From Anodontia alba (lineage: Eukaryota > Mollusca > Bivalvia > Lucinida > Lucinidae), in contig OZ024826.1 of NCBI GenBank assembly GCA_964016985.1, forward strand, positions 67,672,768-67,736,767: a stretch of DNA of 64,000 nucleotides, given 5' to 3'. Below the pieces are notes generated by a model. That model was not told the DNA's origin and made no database searches. It worked only from the letters and a program-made list of their open reading frames with translations. The first letter of the stretch is position 1. Every line of letters starts with the position of its first letter. Below are positions 23,843 through 33,591 of this stretch, piece after piece. The position numbers were made by a program, and so were the translations under genes.

Positions 23843-23973
23843 CTTAACTCGATACTCGACTATTTTAACTCGATACTCGATAATTTTAACTCGATACTCG
23901 ACTATTTTAACTCGATACTCGACAATTTTAACTTGATACTCGACAAACTTAACTTGATACTCGACAATTTTAA
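23843..23973 (-). repeat. 21-bp minisatellite, reverse orientation, block 1
   Basis: About six units of TTAACTCGATACTCGACAAT, the reverse complement of the array at 17521-18085. It directly abuts the composite repeat that starts with TGCACAATACAGTAACC. Confidence 0.85.
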
Positions 23974-24284
23974 CTGCACAATACAGTAACCTATAGATAA
24001 TGTGCTATATTCTATTCAGCCCATACCTTCCACAGAAAAAATGACAGGAACATCGTCCCATACAGTCTTAATCCAAAAGTCCCTCAGGCAGTCACCTGTG
24101 TGATGTCACTCCCGCTCTTTTGTTCAGGTGTCAGTTTCTTTTCTGTGGATGAAAAAAATCTATTTTCTTCCTTTTTCTCCTGTTGAAATTTAATTCTTTG
24201 TTCTTTTTTATGATTCTTTATCATACCTTTCACTGTTCATGCTAAATTTGTTTAAATCAGTACTCAGCCCACTGCTTTTTCAGT

Positions 24285-24611
24285 ACTCAGCCCACTGCTC
24301 TTCATCATTGTGCTTGAAGCCTTATCACGAGAGTTCCGCTCTGGGACCTCTATGCTGATGACCTTGTTATCATTGCTGAATCGCTTGTGGAATGTGTCGG
24401 GAGGCTCTTGACATGGAAAGAAGCAATGGAGAAGAAAGGACTGAGAGTAAATACAGGAAAGACAAAGATTGTAATCTGCAGTACCGGACTGGACCTCCTG
24501 CAGAGTTCAGGGGAGTTTCCATGCGCTGTCTGTCGCACTGGAGTGGGCAACAACAGCATCTTCTGCAATGGCTGCAAGCACTGGGTGCACAAGAAATGCA
24601 GTGGGCATTCA
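24285..24611 (+). pseudogene. Non-LTR retrotransposon RT fragment, copy 1 (broken)
   Basis: It encodes the end of a LINE-type reverse transcriptase and the start of a Cys-rich finger: ADD box, TWKEAMEKKGLRVNTGKTKI, then CRTGVGNNSIFCNGCKHW. Relative to copy 2 it lacks 13 nt just before the catalytic YADD box (near 24340), which shifts the frame. The 3' part ends abruptly where the minisatellite begins, so the finger is truncated. It is not functional. Confidence 0.8.
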
Positions 24612-24614
24612 ACA

Positions 24615-24870
24615 TTTTTAACTCGATACTCGACAATTTTAACTTGATACTTGACCAACTTAACTCGATACTCGACCATTTTAACTTGATACTCGACCAA
24701 TTCAACTCGATACTCGACAATTTTAACTTGATACTCAACCAACTTAACTCGATACTCAACAATTTGAACTCGATACTCGACAATTTTAACTCAATACTCG
24801 ACTATTTTAACTCGATACTCGACAATTTTAACTTGATACTCGACAAACTTACTTGATACTCGACAATTTT
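24615..24870 (-). repeat. 21-bp minisatellite, reverse orientation, block 2
   Basis: About twelve units of TTAACTCGATACTCGACAAT and variants follow the LINE fragment directly and precede unit 2 of the composite duplication. Confidence 0.85.
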
Positions 24871-25181
24871 AACTGCACAATACATTAACCTATAGATAAT
24901 GTGCTATATTCTATTCAGCCCATACCTTCCACAGAAAAAATGACAGGAACATCGTCCCATACAGTCTTAATCCAAAAGTCCCTCCGGCAGTCACCTGTGT
25001 GACGTCACTCCCGCTCTTTTGTTCACGTGTCAGTTTCTTTTCTGTGGATGAAAAAATTCTATTTTCTTCCTTTTTCTCCTGTTGAAATTTAATTCTTTGT
25101 TCTTTCTTATGATCCTTTATCATACCTTTCATTGTTCATGCTAAATTTGTTTAAATCAGTACTCAGACCACTGCTTTTTCA

Positions 25182-25530
25182 GTGCTCAGCCCACTGCTCT
25201 TCATCATTGTGCTTGAAGCCTTATCACAAGAGTTCCGCTCTGGGGTCCCCTGGGAAGACCTCTATGCTGATGACCTTGTTATCATTGCTGAATCGCTTGA
25301 GGAATGTGTCAGGAGGCTCTCGACATGGAAAGAAGCAATGGAGAAGAAAGGACTGAGAGAAAATGCAGGAAGGACAAAGATTATAATCTGCAGTACCGGA
25401 CTGGACCTCCTGCAGAGTTCAGGCGAGTTTCCATGCACTGTCTGTCGCACTGGAGTGGGCAACAACAGCATCTTCTGCAATGGCTGCAAGCACTGGGTGC
25501 ACAAGAAATGCAGTGGGCATTCAACATTTT
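25182..25530 (+). pseudogene. Non-LTR retrotransposon RT fragment, copy 2
   Basis: An open 119-codon stretch (to 25541) reads LSPLLFIIVLEALS, the YADD catalytic box, TWKEAMEKKGLRENAGRTKI, and the C-x2-C ... C-x2-C ... WVHKKCSG finger. A complete LINE RT is several hundred residues, so this is a truncated fragment. Homologous LINE proteins of molluscs and cnidarians have this RT-then-finger order. The open frame is an accident of the intact fragment, not a gene. Confidence 0.8.
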
Positions 25531-25845
25531 TAACTCGATAACCATTTTAACTCGATACTCGACAATTTTAACTTTATACTCGACCAATTCAACTCGATAC
25601 TTGACAATTTTAACTTGATACTCGACCAATTCAACTCGATACTCGACAATTTTAACTCGATACTCAACCAACTTAACTCGATACTCAACAATTTTAACTC
25701 GATACTCAACAATTTTAACTCGATACTCGACTATTTTAACTCGATACTCAACAATTTTAACTTGATACTCGACCAGTTCAACTCGATACTTGACAATTTT
25801 AACTTGATACTCAATTTTTACAACTCGATACTTGACACTCGACAA
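25530..25845 (-). repeat. 21-bp minisatellite, reverse orientation, block 3
   Basis: About fifteen units are present, with a broken first unit (TTTTAACTCGATAACC). It ends at ACTCGACAAAAAGAAACC. The 163 bp to the LTR element have no feature. Confidence 0.85.
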
Positions 25846-26004
25846 AAAGAAACCCTCGTAATAGCAGGAGTGACATTTAGGCAGGGCTGACATTTAGGGT
25901 AGTCAGGCCTTGATTTGACCAAGGAGTGATGTTTTTCATATTTTGATGCAAATGCAATCTGTCGCTTCAGCATTACGACTTTCAATGCTGCATGTTTCCT
26001 TTAT

Positions 26005-26008
26005 GTAT
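26005..26008. repeat. Left target duplication of the LTR retrotransposon
   Basis: GTAT immediately precedes the 5' LTR and is repeated immediately after the 3' LTR at 32369-32372. Confidence 0.8.
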
Positions 26009-26604
26009 TGTTATATAACAGGGTGTTCAATTGTTTTAAACAACATGTTTACTATGTTTCCATAAATAGCTTTATTTACTATGTTTCCAAAAATAACTTT
26101 CTGGAATGTTCAACATGTTTACAATAACATGATGTTTACAGCCTTGATTCTGGACTGGGTTATTTTTGGCATGTCATGGAAGATTTAGAAGTTTCCTGAA
26201 GGAACCTAGAAAATAAGAGATGCTTGTAGTAAATTCTTTTTCTAGAACGTTCTCTGATATTATATAAGGAGAGCAGATTTTCATCTGGGCATCTTTGTAT
26301 ACTTTCACTGGAAATTATTCTATACTGGATTACTTTACTATTTTATTCATTCTGAACTTAAATTCTGAATTCAGGAACATTAAATTGTGGGATCAGAAAC
26401 TGATATTCAAAGGATTTGTTTTATAAATTCTCATGGATTATTTCAGAGGGACTTTGTGACATAAACTTGAAAGGTACTGTCTACGTACATTCTTTTGTTT
26501 TGAATCTTGTCTTATTTTTTTTTGTGGAATAAATATTGTTAATAATTTAAAACTTGTTGCTGGTTTCACTTTCATTTCTTTCTCGTTACGCCTGGCTCGT
26601 AACA
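26009..26604 (+). repeat. 5' long terminal repeat (596 bp)
   Basis: It begins TGTTATATAACAGGG and ends CTGGCTCGTAACA (TG...CA). It contains a TATA box (TATATAAGG, 26261-26269) and AATAAA (26528-26533), compatible with a U3-R-U5 layout. It is identical to the 3' LTR except at 26025. Confidence 0.95.
26261..26269 (+). promoter_or_regulatory. LTR promoter TATA box
   Basis: TATATAAGG is 253 nt into the LTR; the only AATAAA lies 259 nt further on. The distance fits transcription starting near 26295 and polyadenylation after 26533. The 3' LTR has the same box at 32025-32033. Confidence 0.6.
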
Positions 26605-26609
26605 GAAAT

Positions 26610-26627
26610 TGGGGGCTCGTCCGGGAT
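26610..26627 (+). other. Primer-binding site, complementary to tRNA-Pro
   Basis: TGGGGGCTCGTCCGGGAT lies five nt after the 5' LTR. This 18-mer is the known complement of the 3' end of tRNA-Pro, the same primer used by murine leukaemia virus. It is where minus-strand DNA synthesis would start. Confidence 0.9.
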
Positions 26628-26911
26628 CGAACATTTTCTTAAGCTAAAACAAGTTTGAGCTTTTTAAAGAAAACAAATATTGATTTTTAAGAAAAAAAAA
26701 TATTTGTTTGCTATAAAACAAGTACTGACTTTTAAAAAATCTCAGTAAATATAAAAATATTTGTTTCATAAAAAACAAGTATTGACTTTCAAAAAATATT
26801 ATAATAATAATAATAAAAAAAAAAAAAAAAAGCAAGTATTGACTTTTGAAAAATATCAACAAATAAACTCTGATTGATAAATTTACTTGATAAAACCAGC
26901 AAAAAGCAATC
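26628..26911 (+). repeat. AT-rich leader with repeated ACAAGTATTGACTTT motifs
   Basis: Four imperfect copies of AACAAGTATTGACTTTYAAAAA (about 26669, 26717, 26767 and 26831) lie between the primer site and the gag start. Secondary structure or packaging roles are possible but unproven. Confidence 0.6.
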
Positions 26912-29900
26912 ATGTCATTTGACCTTCAAGCTTTTATTGCTGCGCCTTCGCAGGAGCTGTTAAATTTGGCCAAAAAGTCAGATTTGTTGGATATTGCTGC
27001 TCACTATGAATTGACTAGTGTCAACAAGTCAATGCTAAAACAGGAAATAAAAAATATTTTGGTTCAATTTTTGGTTGATCAGGAAATACTTGATTCTTCT
27101 GCTTTGTCTCTTGTTATCGTTACGCAGACAGGTTTACAAATGCGAGAACTTGAGATTCAGAAACAAATTGAACTTGAAAAATTAAGATTAGAGCAAGAAA
27201 AATTTAAAATTGAACAAGAAAGACAAATGCAGACAGAAAGGGAAAAAATGAAATTTGACTCAGAAGAAAAAGAAAGAGAGAGACAATATAATTTAAGAAT
27301 GAAAGAACTAGAAATGCAAAACAAGACGGTAAAACCGCAACCTTTAGACTTTGGCGTTCATTTTGATGTTACCAAACACATCAGATTAGTTCCTCCATTT
27401 CAAGAAAAAGAAGTTGACAAATATTTTCTTCATTTTGAAAAAGTAGCAGAAAATTTAAAATGGCCAAAGGAGCATTGGACCTTGCTTTTGCAAAGTGTTA
27501 TGATTGGGAAGGCTCGAGAAATTTATACTCAGCTGACTGTCGAGCAGAGCTCCAATTATGATACTGTAAAAGAATTAATTCTTAAGGCTTACGAGTTGGT
27601 CCCTGAGGCTTACAGGCAAAAATTTAGGAACTGTAAGAAAGAAAATGAGCAGACCCATGTAGAATTTGCTAGAACTAAAGAACAGCTATTTGATAGGTGG
27701 TGCTCTTCAAAGAAAATTGGCTCCGATCATGAAAAACTTAGGCAGCTCATGCTTGTAGAGGAGTTCAAAAGGTGCATAAATTCAGACATTAAGTCCTTTT
27801 TAGATGAGAAACAGGTTGAAACTTTGGAAGCTGCAGCTCGACTTGCAGACGATTATGCTTTAACACATAAAGTTTCCTTTATTAATAAGTCAAATCCCTC
27901 TAGAAGACCATTTTTCCCACAGTCAGGATCCAAACATAGTCCCAGTAATCCATCTGGCAATTATAGCCAAACATTTACTCCTAAACCCAAATCTTCTGGT
28001 GAAAACAAGGATCAAAATCCCTTATCTCAACCAATTTGCAATTATTGCAAAAGGACAGGTCATATTATATCTGAATGTTTACATTTGAAAAGAAAGAAAG
28101 AAAAACAAGAGGGGCTTAAACCTACTGGCCTTACCTCTTTACGGTCAAAACCACAGTCATGTATTAAGGAGGAAGATCCTATCCAGACCGAAAGGCCTGA
28201 GACTGATTCTGTTATGGAGATTTATGAACCATTCTTATCAGATGGTTTTGTGTCACTAAATAGTGACTATGCCCAGTCTACCCCAATTAAAATCTTACGA
28301 GATACTGGAGCTTCTCAATCCCTTATTTTAGCAGATACTCTGCCTTTTTCTGAGAAGACTTCTTCTGGGACAAGTGTCCTTATTCAGGGTGTAGAGTGTG
28401 GATTTGTTAATGTTCCTCTTCATAACATTTATTTATCCTCAGACTTGGTAACTGGTTTAGTGGCTGTTGGTATTCGACCTTCTTTACCTTTTAAAGGTGT
28501 TCACTTACTGTTAGGCAATGACTTAGCAGGAGATAAGGTTGTGGTAAATCCACTTTTGACTACTATACCTTGTCTTGATCAGCCACCTGATCCCATTGAA
28601 CAGGAAATCCCTGATCTGTACCCATCTTGTGCTGTAACAAGGGCCATGGCAAAGAAAGCAAAACAGAATGATGGGGAAATTGATTTAACTGATACCTTTT
28701 TGGGTCAGTCTTTTACAGACGAGATTATAAATTCTCTTTCACCCAGCCTGTCTGGCAAGCAGACAGACTTAAGTGACAAGTCAGAGTCCAGTCATTACTC
28801 TGCAATATTAAATGACCAAGGTCAAGGTCATGACTTGATGTCAAGGTCACAACTTTGTAAGGAACAGCATAATGATCCTGAAATTTTGCCTTTACTTGAA
28901 AGGGCTTTAGATGAGAAAGAGATAGATCAAGTCCCAGTCTGTTTTTATGTCAAAAATGACATTTTAATGAGAAAATGGCGTCCTCCTGATGTCTCAGCAG
29001 AAGACGAGTGGACTGTTAACCACCAAATAGTGGTTCCAAGGGTTTATCGCCCTGAAATTTTGAACTTGGCCCATGAGACTCCCATGTCAGGTCATTTAGG
29101 TGTAAACAAGACCTATCACAAAATTCTTAACCATTTTTACTGGCCAGGGTTAAAATCTGACGTTTCTCAATTTTGTAAATCTTGCCATACTTGTCAGATG
29201 GTAGGAAAACCCAACCAGACAATACCAAAAGCTCATTTACAGCCCATACCTGCTTTTGATGAACCTTTTAGCAGAATAATTATTGACTGTGTTGGTCCCT
29301 TGCCTAAAACCAAGGCAGGCCATGAGTATCTTCTCACTATAATGTGTGCTTCTACACGTTTCCCAGAAGCCATTCCACTTCGGAATATTAAAACAAAGAA
29401 TATTGTTAAGGCTTTGGTAAAGTTTTTCACATTTGTAGGCCTTCCAAAGTCTGTTCAGTCGGATCAGGGCTCAAATTTCATGTCAGGAATTTTTCAACAG
29501 GTCATGCATGAGTTGGGAATTACTCAATTTAAATCATCACCTTATCATCCTGAAAGTCAAGGTGCCCTTGAAAGATTTCATCAGACACTGAAAAATATGA
29601 TCAGGTCATACTGCTTTGACACTGAAAAAGATTGGGATGAAGGCATTCATTTGTTGTTGTTTGCCGTTAGAGAATCTGTTCAGGAATCTCTTGGTTTCAG
29701 CCCATTTGAGCTGGTATTTGGCCACACTGTGCGTGGACCTTTGAAACTTTTGAAAGAGAAATTTCTCTCAAATGATGACAGTTCTCTGAACTTACTTCAG
29801 TATGTATCAGATTTTAAAGACCGGCTGTCTAAAGCTTGTGAAGCTGCTCGGACCAATCTTAAGTCAGCACAAAGGAAAATGAAACGTTGGTATGATGAAA

Positions 29901-31636
29901 ATGCAAAAGAAAGACAATTCATGCCTGGAGACAGGGTACTTGCTCTTTTGCCTATTCCTGGCAAACCATTGCAAGCCAAGTATTACGGCCCTTACACTGT
30001 AGATAAACAGATAAGTGATGTAAATTACATTGTTAACACTCCTGGGAGACGCAAACAAAAACAATTATGTCATGTTAACATGCTTAAACAATACATAGAT
30101 AGGGATAGCTTTTCTGTAACACCAATTAGTGTTGTTAGTTCAGTCCCTCAGGAACAAAGTGAAATGAACTCTGAAGACATGAACTTCATCAAATCTGATC
30201 CTGCTTCATCAAAACTCCAGAATTCTGACATTCTAAAGGATCTCGACCAGAAACTTTCACACCTAGATCCAGTCCAAAGAAAGGAACTGAAACATTTAAT
30301 TCATCAATATGAACACTTATTTCCGGACATTCCTACAAGGACTGACAAAATTTATCATGATGTGAATGTTGAGGACTCACAACCTGTCAAACAACATCCA
30401 TATAGAATGAACCCAACAAAACAAAAATATCTTAAGGAGGAAATTCAGTATTTGCTGGACAATGATTTTATTGAACCAAGTCAAAGTGAATGGAGTTCAC
30501 CTTGCATTCTTGTGCCAAAACCTGATGGAACATATCGGATGTGCACCGATTACAGGAAGGTCAATAATTTGAGTAAAACAGACACTTTTCCCATACCAAG
30601 AATGGATGACTGTATTGACAAAGTTGGAAATTCAAAATATATAACTAAATTTGATCTTCTGAAAGGATTTTGGCAAATTCCTCTCACAGAAAGAGCCAAA
30701 GAGGTCTCAGCATTTGTTACTCCTGATGGATTATATCACTATAAAGTAATGCCTTTCGGAATGAAAAACTCTCCAGCAACATTTCAACGCTTAATCAACA
30801 CCATAATAGCTGGAATCGAGCATTGCGATGCTTACATCGATGATGCCATCATATACAGTGATGAATGGAATCACCATCTTGGAACTATCAAAGCATTCTT
30901 TGATAAACTAAGTGAAGCAAAATTGACAATAAACCTTGCTAAAAGTGAATTCTGTCATGCAACTTTAACATTTCTAGGACATGTTGTGGGTCATGGTCAG
31001 GTTAAACCTATAGAGGCTAAAGTTGAAGCTATTTCAAATTTTCCGGTGCCCACGTGCAAAAGACAACTGATGAGGTTTCTTGGTATGGCCGGTTATTACA
31101 GAAAATTCTGTAATAATTTTTCTGTCATTGCTGAGCCACTGACTAATTTACTTAGTAAAAGAATGAGGTTTAAGTGGACCAGTGATTGTCAGAATGCCTT
31201 TGATAAACTGAAAGCCATACTGAGAAGTGAGCCGGTTCTCTTGGCACCGAATTTTAATAAAGAATTCAAGTTAGCAGTAGATGCGAGTGATGTTGGTGCA
31301 GGTGGTGTATTACTGCAAGAGGATGACAATGGTGTGGATCATCCAGTTTGTTACTTTTCCAAAAAGTTTAACAAACATCAAAAGAATTATTCTACAGTAG
31401 AGAAAGAATGTTTGTCTCTCATTCTTGCTCTTCAACATTTTGAAGTTTATCTGACTTCTTCGTCCTCACCTATTGTTGTTTTCAGTGATCACAATCCACT
31501 GACTTTCATCCATAAGATGAAAAACAAGAATCAGAGGTTGCTCAGATGGAGTCTGTTGTTACAGGAATACAATCTTGACATCAGGCATATCAGGGGAAAA
31601 GATAATATTATTCCTGATGTCTTGTCCAGAGCATGA
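26912..31636 (+). CDS. gag-pol: Gag-Pol polyprotein, order GAG-PR-INT-RT-RH (1574 aa)
   Basis: One frame without stop or shift encodes all domains. Residues ~76-137 are a charged coiled coil; ~145-320 a retrotransposon capsid-like region. The nucleocapsid knuckle is Cys376, Cys379, His384, Cys389. The aspartic protease has DTGAS (464-468) and LLLGND (532-537). The integrase zinc domain has His721, His728, Cys758, Cys761; its core has Asp792, Asp851, Glu887 with exactly 35 residues between the last two, then a GPY motif (1026-1028). The reverse transcriptase spans ~1180-1360 with Asp1248 and YIDD (1308-1311). RNase H has Asp1457, Glu1497/1499, Asp1526 and Asp1569. All catalytic residues expected are present. 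Separate Gag would need proteolysis only, since there is no frameshift or readthrough site. The start ATG follows the leader directly. Confidence 0.95.
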   Translation: MSFDLQAFIAAPSQELLNLAKKSDLLDIAAHYELTSVNKSMLKQEIKNILVQFLVDQEILDSSALSLVIVTQTGLQMRELEIQKQIELEKLRLEQEKFKIEQERQMQTEREKMKFDSEEKERERQYNLRMKELEMQNKTVKPQPLDFGVHFDVTKHIRLVPPFQEKEVDKYFLHFEKVAENLKWPKEHWTLLLQSVMIGKAREIYTQLTVEQSSNYDTVKELILKAYELVPEAYRQKFRNCKKENEQTHVEFARTKEQLFDRWCSSKKIGSDHEKLRQLMLVEEFKRCINSDIKSFLDEKQVETLEAAARLADDYALTHKVSFINKSNPSRRPFFPQSGSKHSPSNPSGNYSQTFTPKPKSSGENKDQNPLSQPICNYCKRTGHIISECLHLKRKKEKQEGLKPTGLTSLRSKPQSCIKEEDPIQTERPETDSVMEIYEPFLSDGFVSLNSDYAQSTPIKILRDTGASQSLILADTLPFSEKTSSGTSVLIQGVECGFVNVPLHNIYLSSDLVTGLVAVGIRPSLPFKGVHLLLGNDLAGDKVVVNPLLTTIPCLDQPPDPIEQEIPDLYPSCAVTRAMAKKAKQNDGEIDLTDTFLGQSFTDEIINSLSPSLSGKQTDLSDKSESSHYSAILNDQGQGHDLMSRSQLCKEQHNDPEILPLLERALDEKEIDQVPVCFYVKNDILMRKWRPPDVSAEDEWTVNHQIVVPRVYRPEILNLAHETPMSGHLGVNKTYHKILNHFYWPGLKSDVSQFCKSCHTCQMVGKPNQTIPKAHLQPIPAFDEPFSRIIIDCVGPLPKTKAGHEYLLTIMCASTRFPEAIPLRNIKTKNIVKALVKFFTFVGLPKSVQSDQGSNFMSGIFQQVMHELGITQFKSSPYHPESQGALERFHQTLKNMIRSYCFDTEKDWDEGIHLLLFAVRESVQESLGFSPFELVFGHTVRGPLKLLKEKFLSNDDSSLNLLQYVSDFKDRLSKACEAARTNLKSAQRKMKRWYDENAKERQFMPGDRVLALLPIPGKPLQAKYYGPYTVDKQISDVNYIVNTPGRRKQKQLCHVNMLKQYIDRDSFSVTPISVVSSVPQEQSEMNSEDMNFIKSDPASSKLQNSDILKDLDQKLSHLDPVQRKELKHLIHQYEHLFPDIPTRTDKIYHDVNVEDSQPVKQHPYRMNPTKQKYLKEEIQYLLDNDFIEPSQSEWSSPCILVPKPDGTYRMCTDYRKVNNLSKTDTFPIPRMDDCIDKVGNSKYITKFDLLKGFWQIPLTERAKEVSAFVTPDGLYHYKVMPFGMKNSPATFQRLINTIIAGIEHCDAYIDDAIIYSDEWNHHLGTIKAFFDKLSEAKLTINLAKSEFCHATLTFLGHVVGHGQVKPIEAKVEAISNFPVPTCKRQLMRFLGMAGYYRKFCNNFSVIAEPLTNLLSKRMRFKWTSDCQNAFDKLKAILRSEPVLLAPNFNKEFKLAVDASDVGAGGVLLQEDDNGVDHPVCYFSKKFNKHQKNYSTVEKECLSLILALQHFEVYLTSSSSPIVVFSDHNPLTFIHKMKNKNQRLLRWSLLLQEYNLDIRHIRGKDNIIPDVLSRA

Positions 31637-31760
31637 TGTCTTGATCTGTGGTTTCCTGTAACTTGCTGTATATAAGACAATAATTGCCTTTATCAGTATT
31701 TTATTTTATGATAATTTTATGGCAAAAGAAAGCTTTATTACATAAATCTTTCTTTTCCCT

Positions 31761-31772
31761 GAAGAGGGGAAG
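31761..31772 (+). other. Polypurine tract
   Basis: GAAGAGGGGAAG immediately precedes the 3' LTR, the usual place for the RNA primer of plus-strand synthesis. Confidence 0.85.
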
Positions 31773-32368
31773 TGTTATATAACAGGGTTTTCAATTGTTT
31801 TAAACAACATGTTTACTATGTTTCCATAAATAGCTTTATTTACTATGTTTCCAAAAATAACTTTCTGGAATGTTCAACATGTTTACAATAACATGATGTT
31901 TACAGCCTTGATTCTGGACTGGGTTATTTTTGGCATGTCATGGAAGATTTAGAAGTTTCCTGAAGGAACCTAGAAAATAAGAGATGCTTGTAGTAAATTC
32001 TTTTTCTAGAACGTTCTCTGATATTATATAAGGAGAGCAGATTTTCATCTGGGCATCTTTGTATACTTTCACTGGAAATTATTCTATACTGGATTACTTT
32101 ACTATTTTATTCATTCTGAACTTAAATTCTGAATTCAGGAACATTAAATTGTGGGATCAGAAACTGATATTCAAAGGATTTGTTTTATAAATTCTCATGG
32201 ATTATTTCAGAGGGACTTTGTGACATAAACTTGAAAGGTACTGTCTACGTACATTCTTTTGTTTTGAATCTTGTCTTATTTTTTTTTGTGGAATAAATAT
32301 TGTTAATAATTTAAAACTTGTTGCTGGTTTCACTTTCATTTCTTTCTCGTTACGCCTGGCTCGTAACA
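31773..32368 (+). repeat. 3' long terminal repeat (596 bp)
   Basis: It has the same length and sequence as the 5' LTR apart from 31789. It is followed directly by the GTAT target duplication (32369-32372). Confidence 0.95.
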
Positions 32369-32372
32369 GTAT

Positions 32373-33197
32373 CATTCCCTCGTTTTAGCATCAATTGTGC
32401 AGCTGTACTTGGTATGTTTTAAAATGAGTGTTTTGGCAAACTGGTTTCTGTTATTGGTTAGTCGTCTAGTGCTTTGTCAGTTTATGGAACGCATTTTGGC
32501 TTAAGCATTCAGTCCATTCGGTGTTTGAAAAAGTGTCAGAGTTTGGCTAGGTTTTGCTATTTTCTTCATAAAACTTGGGTGTTGTAATTTCGCAATAGAA
32601 GGGTTGCTGTATGCATTGTCAGCATTTGCAACTTTAATACTTTAAGCAGGAAATCTTTGAAACTGTCAAAATGAAAATAATCACCTTTGATGTTAATTCA
32701 GGAAACAAATCCGCAATGTATACAGTGTCGTACTTGTAGATCCGGCATTTGCAAGCAGTCCTGATCTTTGAGCATTCCACACACTCATCACTCATCATTT
32801 TCATCATTACAGCAGAGAACCTAGCAGTGTGTAGTTCGTGGTTCTCTGTGGATCCCTCATTAGTCATCATAAAACCAAGTACCAAGTAGATATATTTTTT
32901 CGGATTTCGAAACGGTTTCGTCCGTATTTAGGCTTTTCTGTTTTGTAAACAATTTTGTCGAAGAATCCGTAAAGAATCTCTCTCTTTAAAATGAAATTAT
33001 ATGGATTTTGGTACCTCAATTTATTTTTGTAATACACTTATGATGGTAGTTTCGGATCAGTGGTGAAATCGGATCATTCCATAATGACAAAACCATATTT
33101 CATGTCACAATTATACATTTTAGTTATCTTTGCTGAATTCTGCCTGATGTGATCCAGAATTTAGGTCATGATCCGTTAGTGCCATAGTAAGTGTAGG
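32373..33197. other. Unassigned flanking sequence
   Basis: No gene, RNA or known repeat was recognised. Short minus-strand frames at 32634-32885 lack domain signals. Confidence 0.3.
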
Positions 33198-33591
33198 AAC
33201 AAGAGCTCCGCCAAGTGGGCATTGTACGCCCATGGCAAGTAATAAGATGTAGCACATAAACTGGCTCCTGTATAATTCAGTGCTCCGGATATAAACTGTA
33301 AGTGGAATTACAAAAAAAAAAAAAAAAATAAAAAAATAAAAAAATTTCATTAGGGCATAGCTCTGCTGATATTTGGTGAACTGTAACCTAAGGGTCCAAG
33401 CTGGCCAAGAAATTAAAGGAGGGAGTGACTCCCTCCTGGGAAAATAGGGAGAAGTTTGCTGCATCTAGGGAGAAGTGCTTTCGGACGGAGGACACACGAC
33501 AGAAGCATGGCTATATTATAAGCTCATATGAGCCTTTGGCTGATTTGTTTTTCCTTTACTTCAGTATCGGACCAAACAATAACAAAACAAA
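33198..33591 (+). mobile_element. Satellite-monomer element related to type A, copy 2
   Basis: It is colinear with 12707-13078: AACAAGAGCTCCGCC, TGGGCATTGTACGCCCA hairpin, poly(A), one GGGCATAGCTCTGCTGATAT monomer and AAGCTCATATGAGCCTTTGG. It abuts the next element, which starts at 33592 in the same orientation. Confidence 0.65.

Larger units (their letters stand above)
23974..25530. repeat. Tandem duplication of a ~0.9 kb composite unit
   Basis: Unit 1 (23974-24872) and unit 2 (from 24873) are nearly identical over long stretches. Each contains a MITE-family segment (ACCTATAGATAATGTGC onward), a linker (CTCCTGTTGAAATTTAATTC), a LINE reverse-transcriptase fragment and a 21-bp minisatellite block. 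The offset is about 898 bp. Differences include a 13-nt deletion in unit 1 and different minisatellite unit counts. Confidence 0.85.
26009..32368 (+). mobile_element. Complete Gmr1-like Ty3/gypsy LTR retrotransposon
   Basis: This 6,360-bp element has two 596-bp LTRs, a 4-bp target duplication, a tRNA-Pro primer site, a polypurine tract and one intact 1574-codon gag-pol frame. No envelope gene is present. Integrase lies before reverse transcriptase, as in Ty1/copia, but the RT, RNase H and GPY/F-bearing integrase are of Ty3/gypsy type, which is the hallmark of Gmr1-like elements. The LTRs differ at a single base (26025 G versus 31789 T), so insertion is recent and the copy may still be competent. 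Confidence 0.95.

Noticed and set aside
24392..24856. 154-residue frame fusing LINE-region sequence to NFNSILD heptads
   Set aside because: It uses the wrong frame for the RT fragment and then runs through the minisatellite.
26912..31636. Ty1/copia classification from the domain order
   Set aside because: Integrase-first order is copia-like, but the GPY/F motif, the RT around FDLLKGFWQIPL and the LSR end of RNase H are Ty3/gypsy features.
31637..31772. Envelope gene in the LTR element
   Set aside because: Only 136 nt lie between the pol stop and the 3' LTR, so there is no room for one.
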